Below, piece by piece: positions 1-8,252 of a stretch of 64,000 nt of DNA. Location of the stretch: positions 1 to 64,000 of the forward strand of contig CAXBMB010000010.1 in assembly GCA_963976695.1 (NCBI GenBank), given 5' to 3'. The first letter of the stretch is position 1. Each line of letters opens with the position of its first letter. The position numbers and the translations under genes were made by a program. This DNA comes from CAXBMB01 sp963976695 (GTDB taxonomy: Bacteria > Pseudomonadota > Alphaproteobacteria > Kiloniellales > DSM-21159). The notes beneath the pieces were generated by a model, which had not been told where the DNA came from, made no database searches, and saw only the letters and a list, made by a program, of their open reading frames with translations.

Positions 1-292
1 CTGTGCGTAAAATCATCCGGGCAGCGAAAGGCGGAAGAAGCGATACCTTGTTCTGGCTTGCCGGCAATTGGTGGGGATTGCTGCGCGCGGGACATCCGGG
101 CCGGGCTCCAGCAGGTCGGTTGCACCCGGCGGCGGAGCGTTGCCAGCGGGGGCGGCTTCGGCTATTTCAGGGTCGGGCAGGCACAGCCAGGGAAAACCTG
201 CCGCGGGCAACGTGACGAAGCCCCTTCTCGGGCCTGCCGGTTGAGAATTGCTGAACGGCAGGTCAGCGCGTTTAAACCATGAATTCAAAGGC
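1..292. other. Left-edge non-coding stretch before trmFO
   Basis: I see no supportable gene here. Short open frames exist on both strands but have no ribosome binding site, no recognisable motif and the arginine/proline-rich composition typical of shadow frames in GC-rich DNA. The right part should hold the promoter and leader of trmFO, but no clear sigma-70 boxes stand out. Confidence 0.5.
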
Positions 293-1678
293 ATGACGAA
301 AGAAACGATGAAACCAGTCCATGTTATCGGTGGCGGCCTCGCGGGCAGCGAAGCGACCTGGCAGCTTGTCCAAGCCGGCGTGCCCGTGATCCTGCACGAA
401 ATGCGTCCGACGCGAAAAACCGACGCGCACCATACCGACGGGCTCGCCGAACTGGTCTGTTCCAATTCCTTTCGGTCCGACGATGCCGAAAACAACGCCG
501 TCGGTCTGCTGCACGAGGAAATGCGTCGGTGCAACTCGCTGATCATGGCCGCCGGCGACGCGGCGAAGGTGCCGGCCGGCGGCGCCCTCGCGGTTGACCG
601 CGAGGTATTTTCAGACCGGGTCACCGAGGCGCTCAACAGCCACCCGCTGGTGACAATCGACCGGGAAGAAGTCACCGGCCTGCCGCCCAAGGAATGGGAT
701 TCCGTGATCATCGCGACCGGTCCCTTGACCTCCCCGGCGCTGAGCGAGGCCATCGGCCGGATCACCGGCGAAGAATCACTTTCCTTCTTCGATGCCATCG
801 CCCCGATCGTTTATCGCGATTCCATCGACATGTCGCTTGCTTGGTTCCAATCCCGCTACGACAAGGGCGACAGCAAGGACTATCTGAACTGCGCCCTGGA
901 CCAGACGCAGTACAAGGCCTTCATCAAGGCGCTGCTGGCGGCGGAGAAAACCGAGTTCAAGGAATGGGAGAAAACACCCTATTTCGAGGCCTGCCTGCCA
1001 ATCGAGGTGATGGCCGAGCGCGGTGAAGACACCCCGCGGTTTGGCCCGATGAAGCCGGTTGGCTTGCGCCACCCCGACAGCGACACCCCTCCCTACGCGG
1101 TCATTCAGTTGCGTCAGGACAATGCGCTGGCCACGCTCTACAACATCGTCGGCTTCCAAACCAAGATGAAGTACAGCGCCCAGGTCGAGATTTTTCGAAC
1201 CATTCCGGGACTGGAAAAGGCGGAGTTCGCCCGCCTCGGCGGCCTGCACCGCAACACCTTCATCAACTCGCCGCGTGTGCTGGATCAGCGGATGCGCCTG
1301 AAAGCCGATCCCCGGCTGCGCTTCGCCGGCCAAATCACCGGGGTGGAAGGATATGTAGAGAGCGCCGCCATGGGCCTGCTGAACGGTCGGCTGGCGGCGG
1401 CCGAACGGCTGGGGCGGGACCTGGCCCTGCCCCCGCAGACCACGGCCCTGGGGGCGCTGGTCAACCACATCACCGGTGGCGCCAACTCGGAGACCTTCCA
1501 GCCGATGAATGTCAACTTCGGCCTCTTTCCGCCTGTCGGCCCCGGCGCCAATGGCAAAAAGCTAAAAAAGAAGGACCGCAAACCTGCCTATTCTCAGCGC
1601 GCCCTGGCCGATTTGAATAGCTGGCTTGACCAGCAACAGCTCACCGCAGCCGAACCGGAATTGCAGCGCCACAACTAA
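293..1678 (+). CDS. trmFO: TrmFO, folate/FAD-dependent tRNA (uracil-54-C5)-methyltransferase
   Basis: This enzyme makes ribothymidine at position 54 of the tRNA T-loop, taking the carbon from 5,10-methylene-tetrahydrofolate and electrons through FAD. The 461-residue product opens with a dinucleotide-binding loop (GGGLAGSE, residues 13-20), followed by the family block ELVCSNSFRSD whose cysteine (C56) is conserved in TrmFO, and later the block NCALDQTQY. The length is normal for the family. The start at 293 was chosen because homologues begin just before the glycine loop; ATG 308 (MKPVHV) is an equally possible start, and an in-frame ATG at 248 would add 15 unlikely residues. No strong Shine-Dalgarno decides between 293 and 308. 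The TerB-like gene follows 36 bases downstream on the same strand and may be co-transcribed. Confidence 0.95.
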   Translation: MTKETMKPVHVIGGGLAGSEATWQLVQAGVPVILHEMRPTRKTDAHHTDGLAELVCSNSFRSDDAENNAVGLLHEEMRRCNSLIMAAGDAAKVPAGGALAVDREVFSDRVTEALNSHPLVTIDREEVTGLPPKEWDSVIIATGPLTSPALSEAIGRITGEESLSFFDAIAPIVYRDSIDMSLAWFQSRYDKGDSKDYLNCALDQTQYKAFIKALLAAEKTEFKEWEKTPYFEACLPIEVMAERGEDTPRFGPMKPVGLRHPDSDTPPYAVIQLRQDNALATLYNIVGFQTKMKYSAQVEIFRTIPGLEKAEFARLGGLHRNTFINSPRVLDQRMRLKADPRLRFAGQITGVEGYVESAAMGLLNGRLAAAERLGRDLALPPQTTALGALVNHITGGANSETFQPMNVNFGLFPPVGPGANGKKLKKKDRKPAYSQRALADLNSWLDQQQLTAAEPELQRHN

Positions 1679-1714
1679 TCCCATCATCCCACAACCCCAG
1701 AAAAGGAACAGCAG

Positions 1715-2146
1715 GTGTCGATTTTCGGGCAGCTTCGCGAAGCGATTGAGCAGCAGACTCAAAGGGTGCGCAACCGCTCTTTCCTGGAGGCGACCATGGC
1801 AACCTGTGCGTTGGTGACCTTGGCCGACGGCGTGGTGACCTTTCCGGAACGCATCCGCATCGACCAGATGTTGGAATCCCTAACCGACCTCCAAGCTTTC
1901 GATCCCCATCAGGCAATCGATCTTTTCAACGGCTATGTGGAAGATCTTCAGGAAGACCCCGAAAAGGGTCACGCCCGCGCCCTGGCGGCGGTTCGCGCCA
2001 TAACCGACAACCCCGAGGCGTCGCAACTTATGCTGCGCATCGCCTATGAACTCTCCAAGGCCGATGGCGCGATCACCCAGTCGGAACGCCAGCGGATAGA
2101 CGAAATCGCCAGACTGCTGGAAATTGCGCCGCCAACCCTTCCCTAG
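1715..2146 (+). CDS. TerB/DjlA-like helical domain protein
   Basis: A 143-residue soluble protein whose whole length resembles the TerB (tellurite resistance B) fold, an all-helical module with two pseudo-repeats. The two diagnostic acidic segments are visible: LADGVVTFPERIRIDQM (around residues 37-53) and LSKADGAITQSERQRIDEI (around 111-129), each with the A-D-G-x-[IV]-x-x-x-E-R pattern that binds metal in TerB. The start is GTG, supported by AAGGA seven bases upstream (1703-1707). It follows trmFO closely on the same strand. The molecular role of free-standing TerB proteins in alphaproteobacteria is not settled, and nothing here links it to tellurite. Confidence 0.75.
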   Translation: MSIFGQLREAIEQQTQRVRNRSFLEATMATCALVTLADGVVTFPERIRIDQMLESLTDLQAFDPHQAIDLFNGYVEDLQEDPEKGHARALAAVRAITDNPEASQLMLRIAYELSKADGAITQSERQRIDEIARLLEIAPPTLP

Positions 2147-2223
2147 CGACCAGTCCTGCGGCGCTTCTTGTTCAGTCGATCATCCGCGCGCGTCGGATCG
2201 ATGGCGCTGATTCATAGGCCGGA

Positions 2224-3120
2224 TCAATAGCGATGGCGCCAGGCCGACCAGGCCAAGGCGAAGATCGAGGCGGGCGAAAGGGCGGCGCCATCCAGCGAGA
2301 ACACGTCGTAATCATGCCGCCGCAATAGACTAAGGTTGCGTTCGGCCAGCCGGGCCGGCAGCAAAACCCGGCGGGCCGCAAGCGGCAGTTCCTCGGTTAC
2401 CTTTCGCGCCTCGGCCAGATGCTCGGCCGCCCGTTGGGCCAAGCGCATGACCACGCCGTCCAGTTGGTCGCTGCCCTTGAGATCGAACAGGTCGGCCCTG
2501 TCCACCTGGGCAACGATCATATGGTCCTCCGGCAGCAGGCAGCGCTTCCGGCGGGCCTGATACGGCAAGGCGCGCAACGAGCCGCTCAAGCCATAGGCCA
2601 GCGCCACGTGGCGCGCCGCGCGCTGGGCCGCACGCTGAACGATGGCGGGCTGCGCGGCATCGGGTTGCTCGGCGGGATTGTCCGCGGCCATCTCCAGAGC
2701 CAGGTAGAGCAGCGGCGCGCCGCTGGCTTCCAGATACGCCTCCAAATCTTTCAAGGTGGCGAAGGGCTGAAGATCGAGATCACGGCGGCGGGCGTCGATA
2801 AGCTGTTCAAAATATTGTTGGCTGAAGCGGCGGCGCGCCAACAGATCGGCGAGTGGCGCCAGAACCTCATGCTCGGGCGGTTCCTGATCGTCGCCTGGAT
2901 CCTGGGAAAAAAGCTGGGCGATGGCGTCGCGCCACCACTGCAGGCGAATTTCCCCCAAGGTCGCTTCACTGACCACTTCCGAGGTTTTGGCGATTTCGTG
3001 ATTGAAGGCGTAGAGCGCAAAAATCGCCTCGCGGCAGGTCACCGGCGCAAAAAGGCTCGCCAGATAGCGGTCGTTGTCGACGCGTTTGAGAACCGGAGCA
3101 AGAGAGGTTGGTGCCGCCAT
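2224..3120 (-). CDS. Squalene/phytoene synthase-family protein, NDUFAF6-like
   Basis: A 298-residue member of the all-alpha isoprenoid (squalene/phytoene) synthase fold. It carries YAFNHEIAKTSEVVSEATLGEIRLQWWRDAI around residues 37-67 where true synthases carry the first aspartate-rich DxxxD diphosphate-binding motif, and the second motif is also not in the canonical form. This is the pattern of NDUFAF6 (C8orf38), a mitochondrial complex I assembly factor, rather than of a carotenoid enzyme. The gene is the last of a minus-strand run yajC-secD-secF-NDUFAF3-like-NDUFAF6-like, 53 bases after the NDUFAF3-like gene. That pairing supports a role in respiratory complex assembly (inference). No other carotenoid or hopanoid genes are nearby. 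Confidence 0.78.
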   Translation of the reverse strand: MAAPTSLAPVLKRVDNDRYLASLFAPVTCREAIFALYAFNHEIAKTSEVVSEATLGEIRLQWWRDAIAQLFSQDPGDDQEPPEHEVLAPLADLLARRRFSQQYFEQLIDARRRDLDLQPFATLKDLEAYLEASGAPLLYLALEMAADNPAEQPDAAQPAIVQRAAQRAARHVALAYGLSGSLRALPYQARRKRCLLPEDHMIVAQVDRADLFDLKGSDQLDGVVMRLAQRAAEHLAEARKVTEELPLAARRVLLPARLAERNLSLLRRHDYDVFSLDGAALSPASIFALAWSAWRHRY

Positions 3121-3173
3121 ATCGCCCCAGGATCACTTCACGAAAAGCATGTTTGGATCTTTACGCAACAGAC

Positions 3174-3569
3174 TCACGGCTGGGCGATCAGCGCCGCCGC
3201 CACCTTGCGCCCTTCATTGGCCAAAAGATTGAAGGTCTTGACGGCGTTTGCGCTGTCCATGCCCTCCAAGGCGACACCGGCGTCGCGAAACAGCGCCGAA
3301 AGCGCAGGGGGCAGCATGCGGTTCTTCTCACCGCAGCCGAGCAGGACGAGCTCCAGGTCGCCGGCCTTGTTTAACAGCGGCCGCAAGTTCTGCGCCGTTG
3401 CCTCGTCGAGGTCGGCCACCGGCCAGTCCAATACCTCGCCCAGCACCAGAATCTGGGACCCTTGATACCGCTTACCGGCCACTTGAAAGCCGCCCCCGCC
3501 ATAGCTTTCGATTAGTTGCTTGACTTCATTTGACCCATGGAGGGCGGACGACCCTTGTAAAGCGGACAT
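3174..3569 (-). CDS. Mth938-like (DUF498) domain protein, NDUFAF3-like
   Basis: A 131-residue protein made of one Mth938/DUF498 domain. Readable family features are the central SYGGGGFQVAGKRYQGS strand-turn, the LGEVLDWPV segment and the ending DSANAVKTFNLLANEGRKVAAALI, close to human NDUFAF3 and AAMDC. NDUFAF3 works with NDUFAF4 in early complex I assembly, and bacterial relatives are repeatedly found beside yajC/secD/secF, as here (244 bases after secF). With the NDUFAF6-like gene next door this is the bacterial counterpart neighbourhood of two mitochondrial assembly factors. Function in bacteria is inferred, not proven. Confidence 0.82.
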   Translation of the reverse strand: MSALQGSSALHGSNEVKQLIESYGGGGFQVAGKRYQGSQILVLGEVLDWPVADLDEATAQNLRPLLNKAGDLELVLLGCGEKNRMLPPALSALFRDAGVALEGMDSANAVKTFNLLANEGRKVAAALIAQP

Positions 3570-3812
3570 TGGTCAGTTTCCCGGTAGACGAAAGTGAACC
3601 ACAAAAGCAAACCGGGAAGAGGCGAACCAGTCCCCTTCCCGATCCAACCAACCTAATTTCAGATCAGCCGGCGCAACAGCAAATTCGTGCCTTTAGCGAC
3701 ATTTTTTTGACCCACCGGCCCGACGCGGACCTGGGGTTGGGCCTTTCAAGCCGCCCTGGGCAATGCCCCCAATCGCCACCTGGCCGATCGACAGCCGCGC
3801 CAACCCGACGGC

Positions 3813-4760
3813 TCAACTCTGCTCGACCGTCTGCGTGTCGCTCTCCTCCTCGTTGAGGACCAAGTGTTCGCGCCGCAAACGGAAGGTGTGGAGCAGTGGA
3901 ACAGCCAAGGCGATCGACGAGTAGGTGCCGATAAAAATACCCCAGATCAAACCCGCCGAAAAGCCACGTATCACTTCACCGCCGAAGAGATAGAGCGCCA
4001 CCAAGGCCAACAGCGTGGTGAACGAGGTCAGCAAGGTGCGCGACAGTGTTTGATTGATGGAGTTGTTGAGCAACGCCAGCATCGGCATTTTTTTGTAGCG
4101 CCGCAAATTCTCGCGCACCCGATCGAACACCACCACCGTATCGTTGATGGAGTAGCCCGCAACGGTCAACACCGCCGCCAAGGTGGACAGGTTAAACTCG
4201 ATCTGCAGCAGCGCGAAAAACCCAACCGTCGCCACCACATCGTGGATCAACGCCAGCAAGGAAGCGGCCGCGAACTGCCATTCGAAGCGAAACCAAATAT
4301 ACAGCGCGATGGCGCCCAGGGCCAAAACCGTGGCCAGGAAACCCGCCTGGCGCAGTTCCGCGCCCACTTTCGGGCCAACGAACTCAACCCGCCGGTATTC
4401 AGCAACCCGATCTCCTAATGTTTCCTTGACCAGGTTGATCGCGGCAATCTGTTCCTTTTCCTCACCATCCTGCCGTTGCAGGTTGATCAACACATCGGTC
4501 GGCGTGCCAAATTCCTGCAGCGTGGCTTCGCCAATGCCCAGGTCGTTGATTTGGGCGCGCAAGGCCCCCAAATCCGCGACTTGCTTGGTGCGGATTTCAA
4601 TCAGCGTACCACCCTTGAAGTCGACGCCGAGATTGAGCCCCCTTACCAAGACCGAACCGATGGAAAGCAAAATCAGCAAAGCGGAAAACAACAGAAAAAG
4701 TTTCCGCTGATCGACAAAATTAATGCCCAGATCCGTGGGCAGGCGTTTGATCAAAGCCAT
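3813..4760 (-). CDS. secF: Protein translocase subunit SecF
   Basis: Inner-membrane partner of SecD in the SecDF-YajC complex, which uses the proton gradient to pull translocating proteins through SecYEG into the periplasm. The 315-residue product has an N-terminal membrane segment (about residues 20-40), the periplasmic P1 head starting with LGVDFKGGTLIEI, then five more membrane segments. The family motif VAGYSINDTVVVFDRVREN (about residues 195-213) carries the membrane-embedded aspartate region. It starts 13 bases after the secD stop, indicating translation from one mRNA. Confidence 0.97.
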   Translation of the reverse strand: MALIKRLPTDLGINFVDQRKLFLLFSALLILLSIGSVLVRGLNLGVDFKGGTLIEIRTKQVADLGALRAQINDLGIGEATLQEFGTPTDVLINLQRQDGEEKEQIAAINLVKETLGDRVAEYRRVEFVGPKVGAELRQAGFLATVLALGAIALYIWFRFEWQFAAASLLALIHDVVATVGFFALLQIEFNLSTLAAVLTVAGYSINDTVVVFDRVRENLRRYKKMPMLALLNNSINQTLSRTLLTSFTTLLALVALYLFGGEVIRGFSAGLIWGIFIGTYSSIALAVPLLHTFRLRREHLVLNEEESDTQTVEQS

Positions 4761-4773
4761 CTCATGCGCCTCC

Positions 4774-6363
4774 TTAAATGGGCAATTCTTGCACGCGTTT
4801 GCGGCGCAGCCATGTCACCACCAGCAGACGCGTTACCATGATGGCCGAGAACATCGAGGTGATGAGACCAATCGCCAAGGTGACGGCAAAGCCGCGCACC
4901 GGCCCGGTGCCGAAGTTGAACAGCAACAGCGCGGCGATCAAGGTGGTCAGATTGGAATCGAGAATCGTGGTCATCGCCCGGCGATAGCCGGAATCGACGG
5001 CTGAGACCGGACCCCGACCCGCACGAACTTCTTCGCGTATGCGCTCGAAAATCAACACATTGGCGTCCACCGCCATGCCGATAGTCAACACGATCCCGGC
5101 GATGCCCGGCAAGGTGAGCGTGGCCTGCAGGACCGACAGCAGGGCACCCATCAAAATCAGGTTCACCAGCAAGGCAAAGCAAGCAATACTTCCGAACAGC
5201 CCATAGACCGCCACCATGAAGACGATCACCAGCACCAGCCCCAGCACCGACGCAAATTCACCGGCGGCAATCGAGTCCGCGCCCAGACCCGGCCCGACCG
5301 AACGCTCCTCCATCACCGTCAGTTCGGCCGGCAAGGCGCCGGCCCGCAGCAACAGCGCCAGATCCTGTGCTTCCTGGGTGCTGAAACTGCCGGAAATGAT
5401 GCCTGATCCGCCCAGGATGGGCTCGTTAATTCGCGGCGCGGAGATTACCTTGCCGTCGAGAATGATGGCAAAGAGGCGGCCAACATTTTCCCGCTGGGTG
5501 GCCTTGGCGAATTTCTGCGCCCCCACCGTATCAAAGCGGAAGGAAACCACCGGCTGGGCGTCCTGAAAGGTGGCTTGCGCATCGACGAGATTTTCGCCGC
5601 TGACAATCACCCGGTTGCTGACGACGTAAGAAAACGGCCGCCCGGACGCGCCTTGATCGGCCGACGGCAGCAGCTTGTGGCCCGCCGGGACGCGATCAAC
5701 ACCCGGGATAAGGTCGCTGTTGACGAACTGGAAGGTCAACTTGGCGGTCTGGCCAATCAGGTCCTTCACCCGCTCGGGATCGTCGATCCCGGGCAATTGG
5801 ATGAGAATGCGATCATCGCCTTGCCGCTGAATCGTCGGCTCCTTGGTGCCGGTTTCATCGATCCGTCGGCGAATGATCTCGATCGACTGCTGCATCACCG
5901 CGCTGCGCCGCTCTCGCTGGCTCGCCTCGCTCAGGGTAATGCTGCCATCGCCGTTGTCTTCAAACAGCAGCAGGTCCTGCGGGCCGAGCATCGGCCCCAG
6001 CAAGGCGCGCGCCTGATCGATCTGAGCCGGATCCTTCAAGCCAAAAAGGATTTTACTGCCTTCAATGCGAAGATTGCGATAGGTAAACGGCTTGCCAGCA
6101 GCATCCTTGTTCGCGCGCAGTTCACCGCGAACACTGTCGACAATCGACTCGAGCTGTTCGCGAAAGACGGTATTTACGTCCACCTGCAAAAGAAGATAAC
6201 TGCCGCCGCGCAGGTCGAGGCCGAGATTAATCTGCTGACTGGGCAACCAACCGGGCAGAGAATTCAAGGTATCGCGCTTGACGAAATTGGGGGCAGCGTA
6301 GACCAGCCCAAGCAGAATCACGCCAAAAACGACGAACCACTGCCATCGCGGGATCTGAATCAT
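4774..6363 (-). CDS. secD: Protein translocase subunit SecD
   Basis: Larger subunit of the proton-driven SecDF translocation motor. The 529-residue protein has one N-terminal membrane span (about residues 8-26), a large periplasmic P1 region beginning at NLGLDLRGGSYLLLQVD, and a C-terminal block of five spans with the family signature AGIVLTIGMAVDANVLIFERI. The size is typical for alphaproteobacteria, in which SecD and SecF are separate proteins. It lies 125 bases after yajC and 13 before secF. A long overlapping frame on the other strand is a composition artefact. Confidence 0.97.
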   Translation of the reverse strand: MIQIPRWQWFVVFGVILLGLVYAAPNFVKRDTLNSLPGWLPSQQINLGLDLRGGSYLLLQVDVNTVFREQLESIVDSVRGELRANKDAAGKPFTYRNLRIEGSKILFGLKDPAQIDQARALLGPMLGPQDLLLFEDNGDGSITLSEASQRERRSAVMQQSIEIIRRRIDETGTKEPTIQRQGDDRILIQLPGIDDPERVKDLIGQTAKLTFQFVNSDLIPGVDRVPAGHKLLPSADQGASGRPFSYVVSNRVIVSGENLVDAQATFQDAQPVVSFRFDTVGAQKFAKATQRENVGRLFAIILDGKVISAPRINEPILGGSGIISGSFSTQEAQDLALLLRAGALPAELTVMEERSVGPGLGADSIAAGEFASVLGLVLVIVFMVAVYGLFGSIACFALLVNLILMGALLSVLQATLTLPGIAGIVLTIGMAVDANVLIFERIREEVRAGRGPVSAVDSGYRRAMTTILDSNLTTLIAALLLFNFGTGPVRGFAVTLAIGLITSMFSAIMVTRLLVVTWLRRKRVQELPI

Positions 6364-6488
6364 TGCCTGACCTTATTCAAAAAGACTTAATTTCGCGACC
6401 GGCCGGACTCCATAGGAGTCCCGCTCTTGTGGTCGCTATCCGATGGAAAACAGGCAGTCCGAAGTCCGCCCGCTTCACAGTCTCAGGC

Positions 6489-6857
6489 TCAATCCTTGGC
6501 GAGGGTCTTGCTTTTCTTGCTTTCCGCCTTGGGCGCGTCGCCCGCGGATCTATTCAAAACATCGCCCAAGGTGTGCTTTGCCGCACGAACCTTGACACCC
6601 TCGGCCAGTTCCAGCTCGACCACCAAGTCATCAACCACCTTGGTCACCTTTGCATAGAGCCCACCGGCGGTGAGAACCTCGTCGCCCCGCTTGACTGCGG
6701 CGATCATTGACTTGTGCTGTTTCGCCTTCTTCTGCTGTGGCCGAATCAGCAGAAAATAGAAGACCGCAAAAATCAAGATCAGCGGCAGAAAGGAGGTCAG
6801 CAAATCCGCGCTGCCAGCTCCACCGGCGCCCTGCGCAAAAGCTTGGGAAATAAACAT
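6489..6857 (-). CDS. yajC: Preprotein translocase subunit YajC
   Basis: Small single-span membrane protein that associates with SecDF. The 122-residue product has one membrane helix (about residues 25-45, ending FYFLLIRPQQKK), the near-invariant RPQQKK junction, and the cytoplasmic tail with KRGDEVLTAGGLYAKVTKV characteristic of the family. It is the first gene of the minus-strand run yajC-secD-secF. Its promoter should lie in the divergent intergenic region toward the DUF815 ATPase gene. Confidence 0.95.
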   Translation of the reverse strand: MFISQAFAQGAGGAGSADLLTSFLPLILIFAVFYFLLIRPQQKKAKQHKSMIAAVKRGDEVLTAGGLYAKVTKVVDDLVVELELAEGVKVRAAKHTLGDVLNRSAGDAPKAESKKSKTLAKD

Positions 6858-7305
6858 CTTTGTTCCTTACCATTTTGTTTCATGGCGCTCTGCCGATCAG
6901 ACACCGGCGGCCGTGTGGCAACGCACCCGCGCGGACTATAGCGCCACCGACGCGAATTGCAATGTTCGCACAGGCCCAGCTTCGCCAGTCCTGCGCCGCC
7001 GGCTTTCACGTCACCGGCAAACAGTCCGCTTTGCCAAAATTACCCGGCGAAGGGCGGTCGCGCAGCGCCGCCGCCGCCTTTTGCGCAAATCAGCCGTGCC
7101 CAGCCGTCTGTTGACCCGGAGGACAGCTTTCTCTTAGGGTCAGCGCCACCGTAACCGCTTCGTCTAAATGGCGTTGAATTGAAATTATTCAACAGAGATA
7201 TTACACTCAAGATCAATAGGTTAACGCAAAATTATCTTGCGTCGACCGCCAACGACTGGCACGGCGCAACGCCGCGTGCCGATCCGGTTCAACAGAAAGC
7301 GCCCC
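6858..7305. other. Divergent intergenic region between yajC and the DUF815 ATPase gene
   Basis: No gene is supported in these 448 bases. The half next to the ATPase gene is AT-rich and holds a candidate plus-strand promoter overlapping a palindrome (listed separately). It also has a second short inverted repeat, CGCAA (7225-7229) against TTGCG (7237-7241). The half next to yajC is GC-rich and shows only shadow frames. Confidence 0.55.
7173..7202 (+). promoter_or_regulatory. Candidate promoter with overlapping palindrome before the DUF815 ATPase gene
   Basis: TTGAAT (7174-7179) and GATATT (7197-7202) are separated by 17 bases and each match four of six sigma-70 consensus positions. The -35 side is embedded in the inverted repeat GTTGAAT...ATTCAAC (7173-7179 and 7187-7193), which could be an operator. 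The start codon of the downstream gene is about 100 bases away. Confidence 0.35.
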
Positions 7306-8202
7306 ATGAGTTCCACACCCGCCTTGCCGACCAAAGACGCCACCCATGACCTGCTGCTTCGAATCACCGAGGCGCTGGAACGCCTTGCGCCGCTGGAAAC
7401 CCGCCGATTCGACGTCGATCAGGCCGATGTTTTTGTCTGGCATGCCGATTCGGAAATATTGGAGCCGGTCGAGAAGGTCAACCGCGTGGAGCTGGAACTG
7501 CTCAAGGGCATCGGCCCGCAGGCCAACCAACTGCTCGAGAACACCCGGTTTTTCGCGGCCGGCCTGCCAGCCAACAACACCCTGCTGTGGGGCGCGCGGG
7601 GTACCGGAAAATCATCGCTGGTAAAGGCCGCCCACGCCGCCGTTTCCCAGGAACGGGCCCAATCCGGTGCGGCTGGATTGCTCAAGCTGGTGGAGATCCA
7701 CCGTGAGGATATCCCCAGCCTGCCGCGACTGCTGACCGACCTTCGCAGCGTAACCGAGCGACAGTTCATCCTCTTTTGTGACGACCTTTCCTTTGACAAC
7801 GACGACGCCAGCTACAAATCGTTGAAGTCGGTGCTGGACGGCGGCGTTGAAGGCCGCCCGGCCAACGTAATTTTTTACGCCACCTCCAACCGGCGGCACC
7901 TGCTGCCCCGCGACATGATCGAGAACGAACGCTCCACCGCCATCAACGCCAGTGAAGCGGTGGAGGAAAAGGTCAGCCTGTCCGACCGCTTCGGACTGTG
8001 GCTGGGTTTTCACAACTGCGATCAGCAGACCTTTCTGGAGATGATCTATGGCTATGCCCAGCACTACGATTTCAATCTCAGCCAGGAAGAACTGAAAACC
8101 AAGGCTATTGAGTGGTCGGTTACCCGTGGCGCGCGTTCCGGGCGGGTCGCCTGGCAGTTCGTCCAGGATCTGGCTGGTCATCTCGGCAAAAAGCTCGATT
8201 GA
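7306..8202 (+). CDS. DUF815 family AAA+ ATPase
   Basis: A 298-residue P-loop ATPase of the DUF815 family, common in alpha- and betaproteobacteria and of unknown cellular role. Walker A is GARGTGKSS (residues 97-105), Walker B is FILFCDDLSF (around 154-163), and a sensor-1-like YATSNRRHLLP follows (191-201). The helix-rich C-terminus with VTRGARSGRVAWQFVQDLAG is typical of the family. ATG 7306 was preferred because the 23 residues from the upstream in-frame ATG at 7237 run back into the promoter palindrome region. The gene stands alone, divergent from yajC and convergent with the LytM lipoprotein gene. Confidence 0.88.
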   Translation: MSSTPALPTKDATHDLLLRITEALERLAPLETRRFDVDQADVFVWHADSEILEPVEKVNRVELELLKGIGPQANQLLENTRFFAAGLPANNTLLWGARGTGKSSLVKAAHAAVSQERAQSGAAGLLKLVEIHREDIPSLPRLLTDLRSVTERQFILFCDDLSFDNDDASYKSLKSVLDGGVEGRPANVIFYATSNRRHLLPRDMIENERSTAINASEAVEEKVSLSDRFGLWLGFHNCDQQTFLEMIYGYAQHYDFNLSQEELKTKAIEWSVTRGARSGRVAWQFVQDLAGHLGKKLD

Positions 8203-8252
8203 CCTCCCGGCTGGCGGACACCCTCCCTCTTATCGATTGAACAGAGGCGGAT

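Noticed and set aside
13..798. A 261-residue minus-strand frame at the left edge
   Set aside because: Two thirds of it lie opposite trmFO and it has no motif; the rest is too short and unusual to support a gene.
2419..3465. A 348-residue plus-strand frame opposite the NDUFAF6- and NDUFAF3-like genes
   Set aside because: It spans two real minus-strand genes and their gap and has shadow composition.
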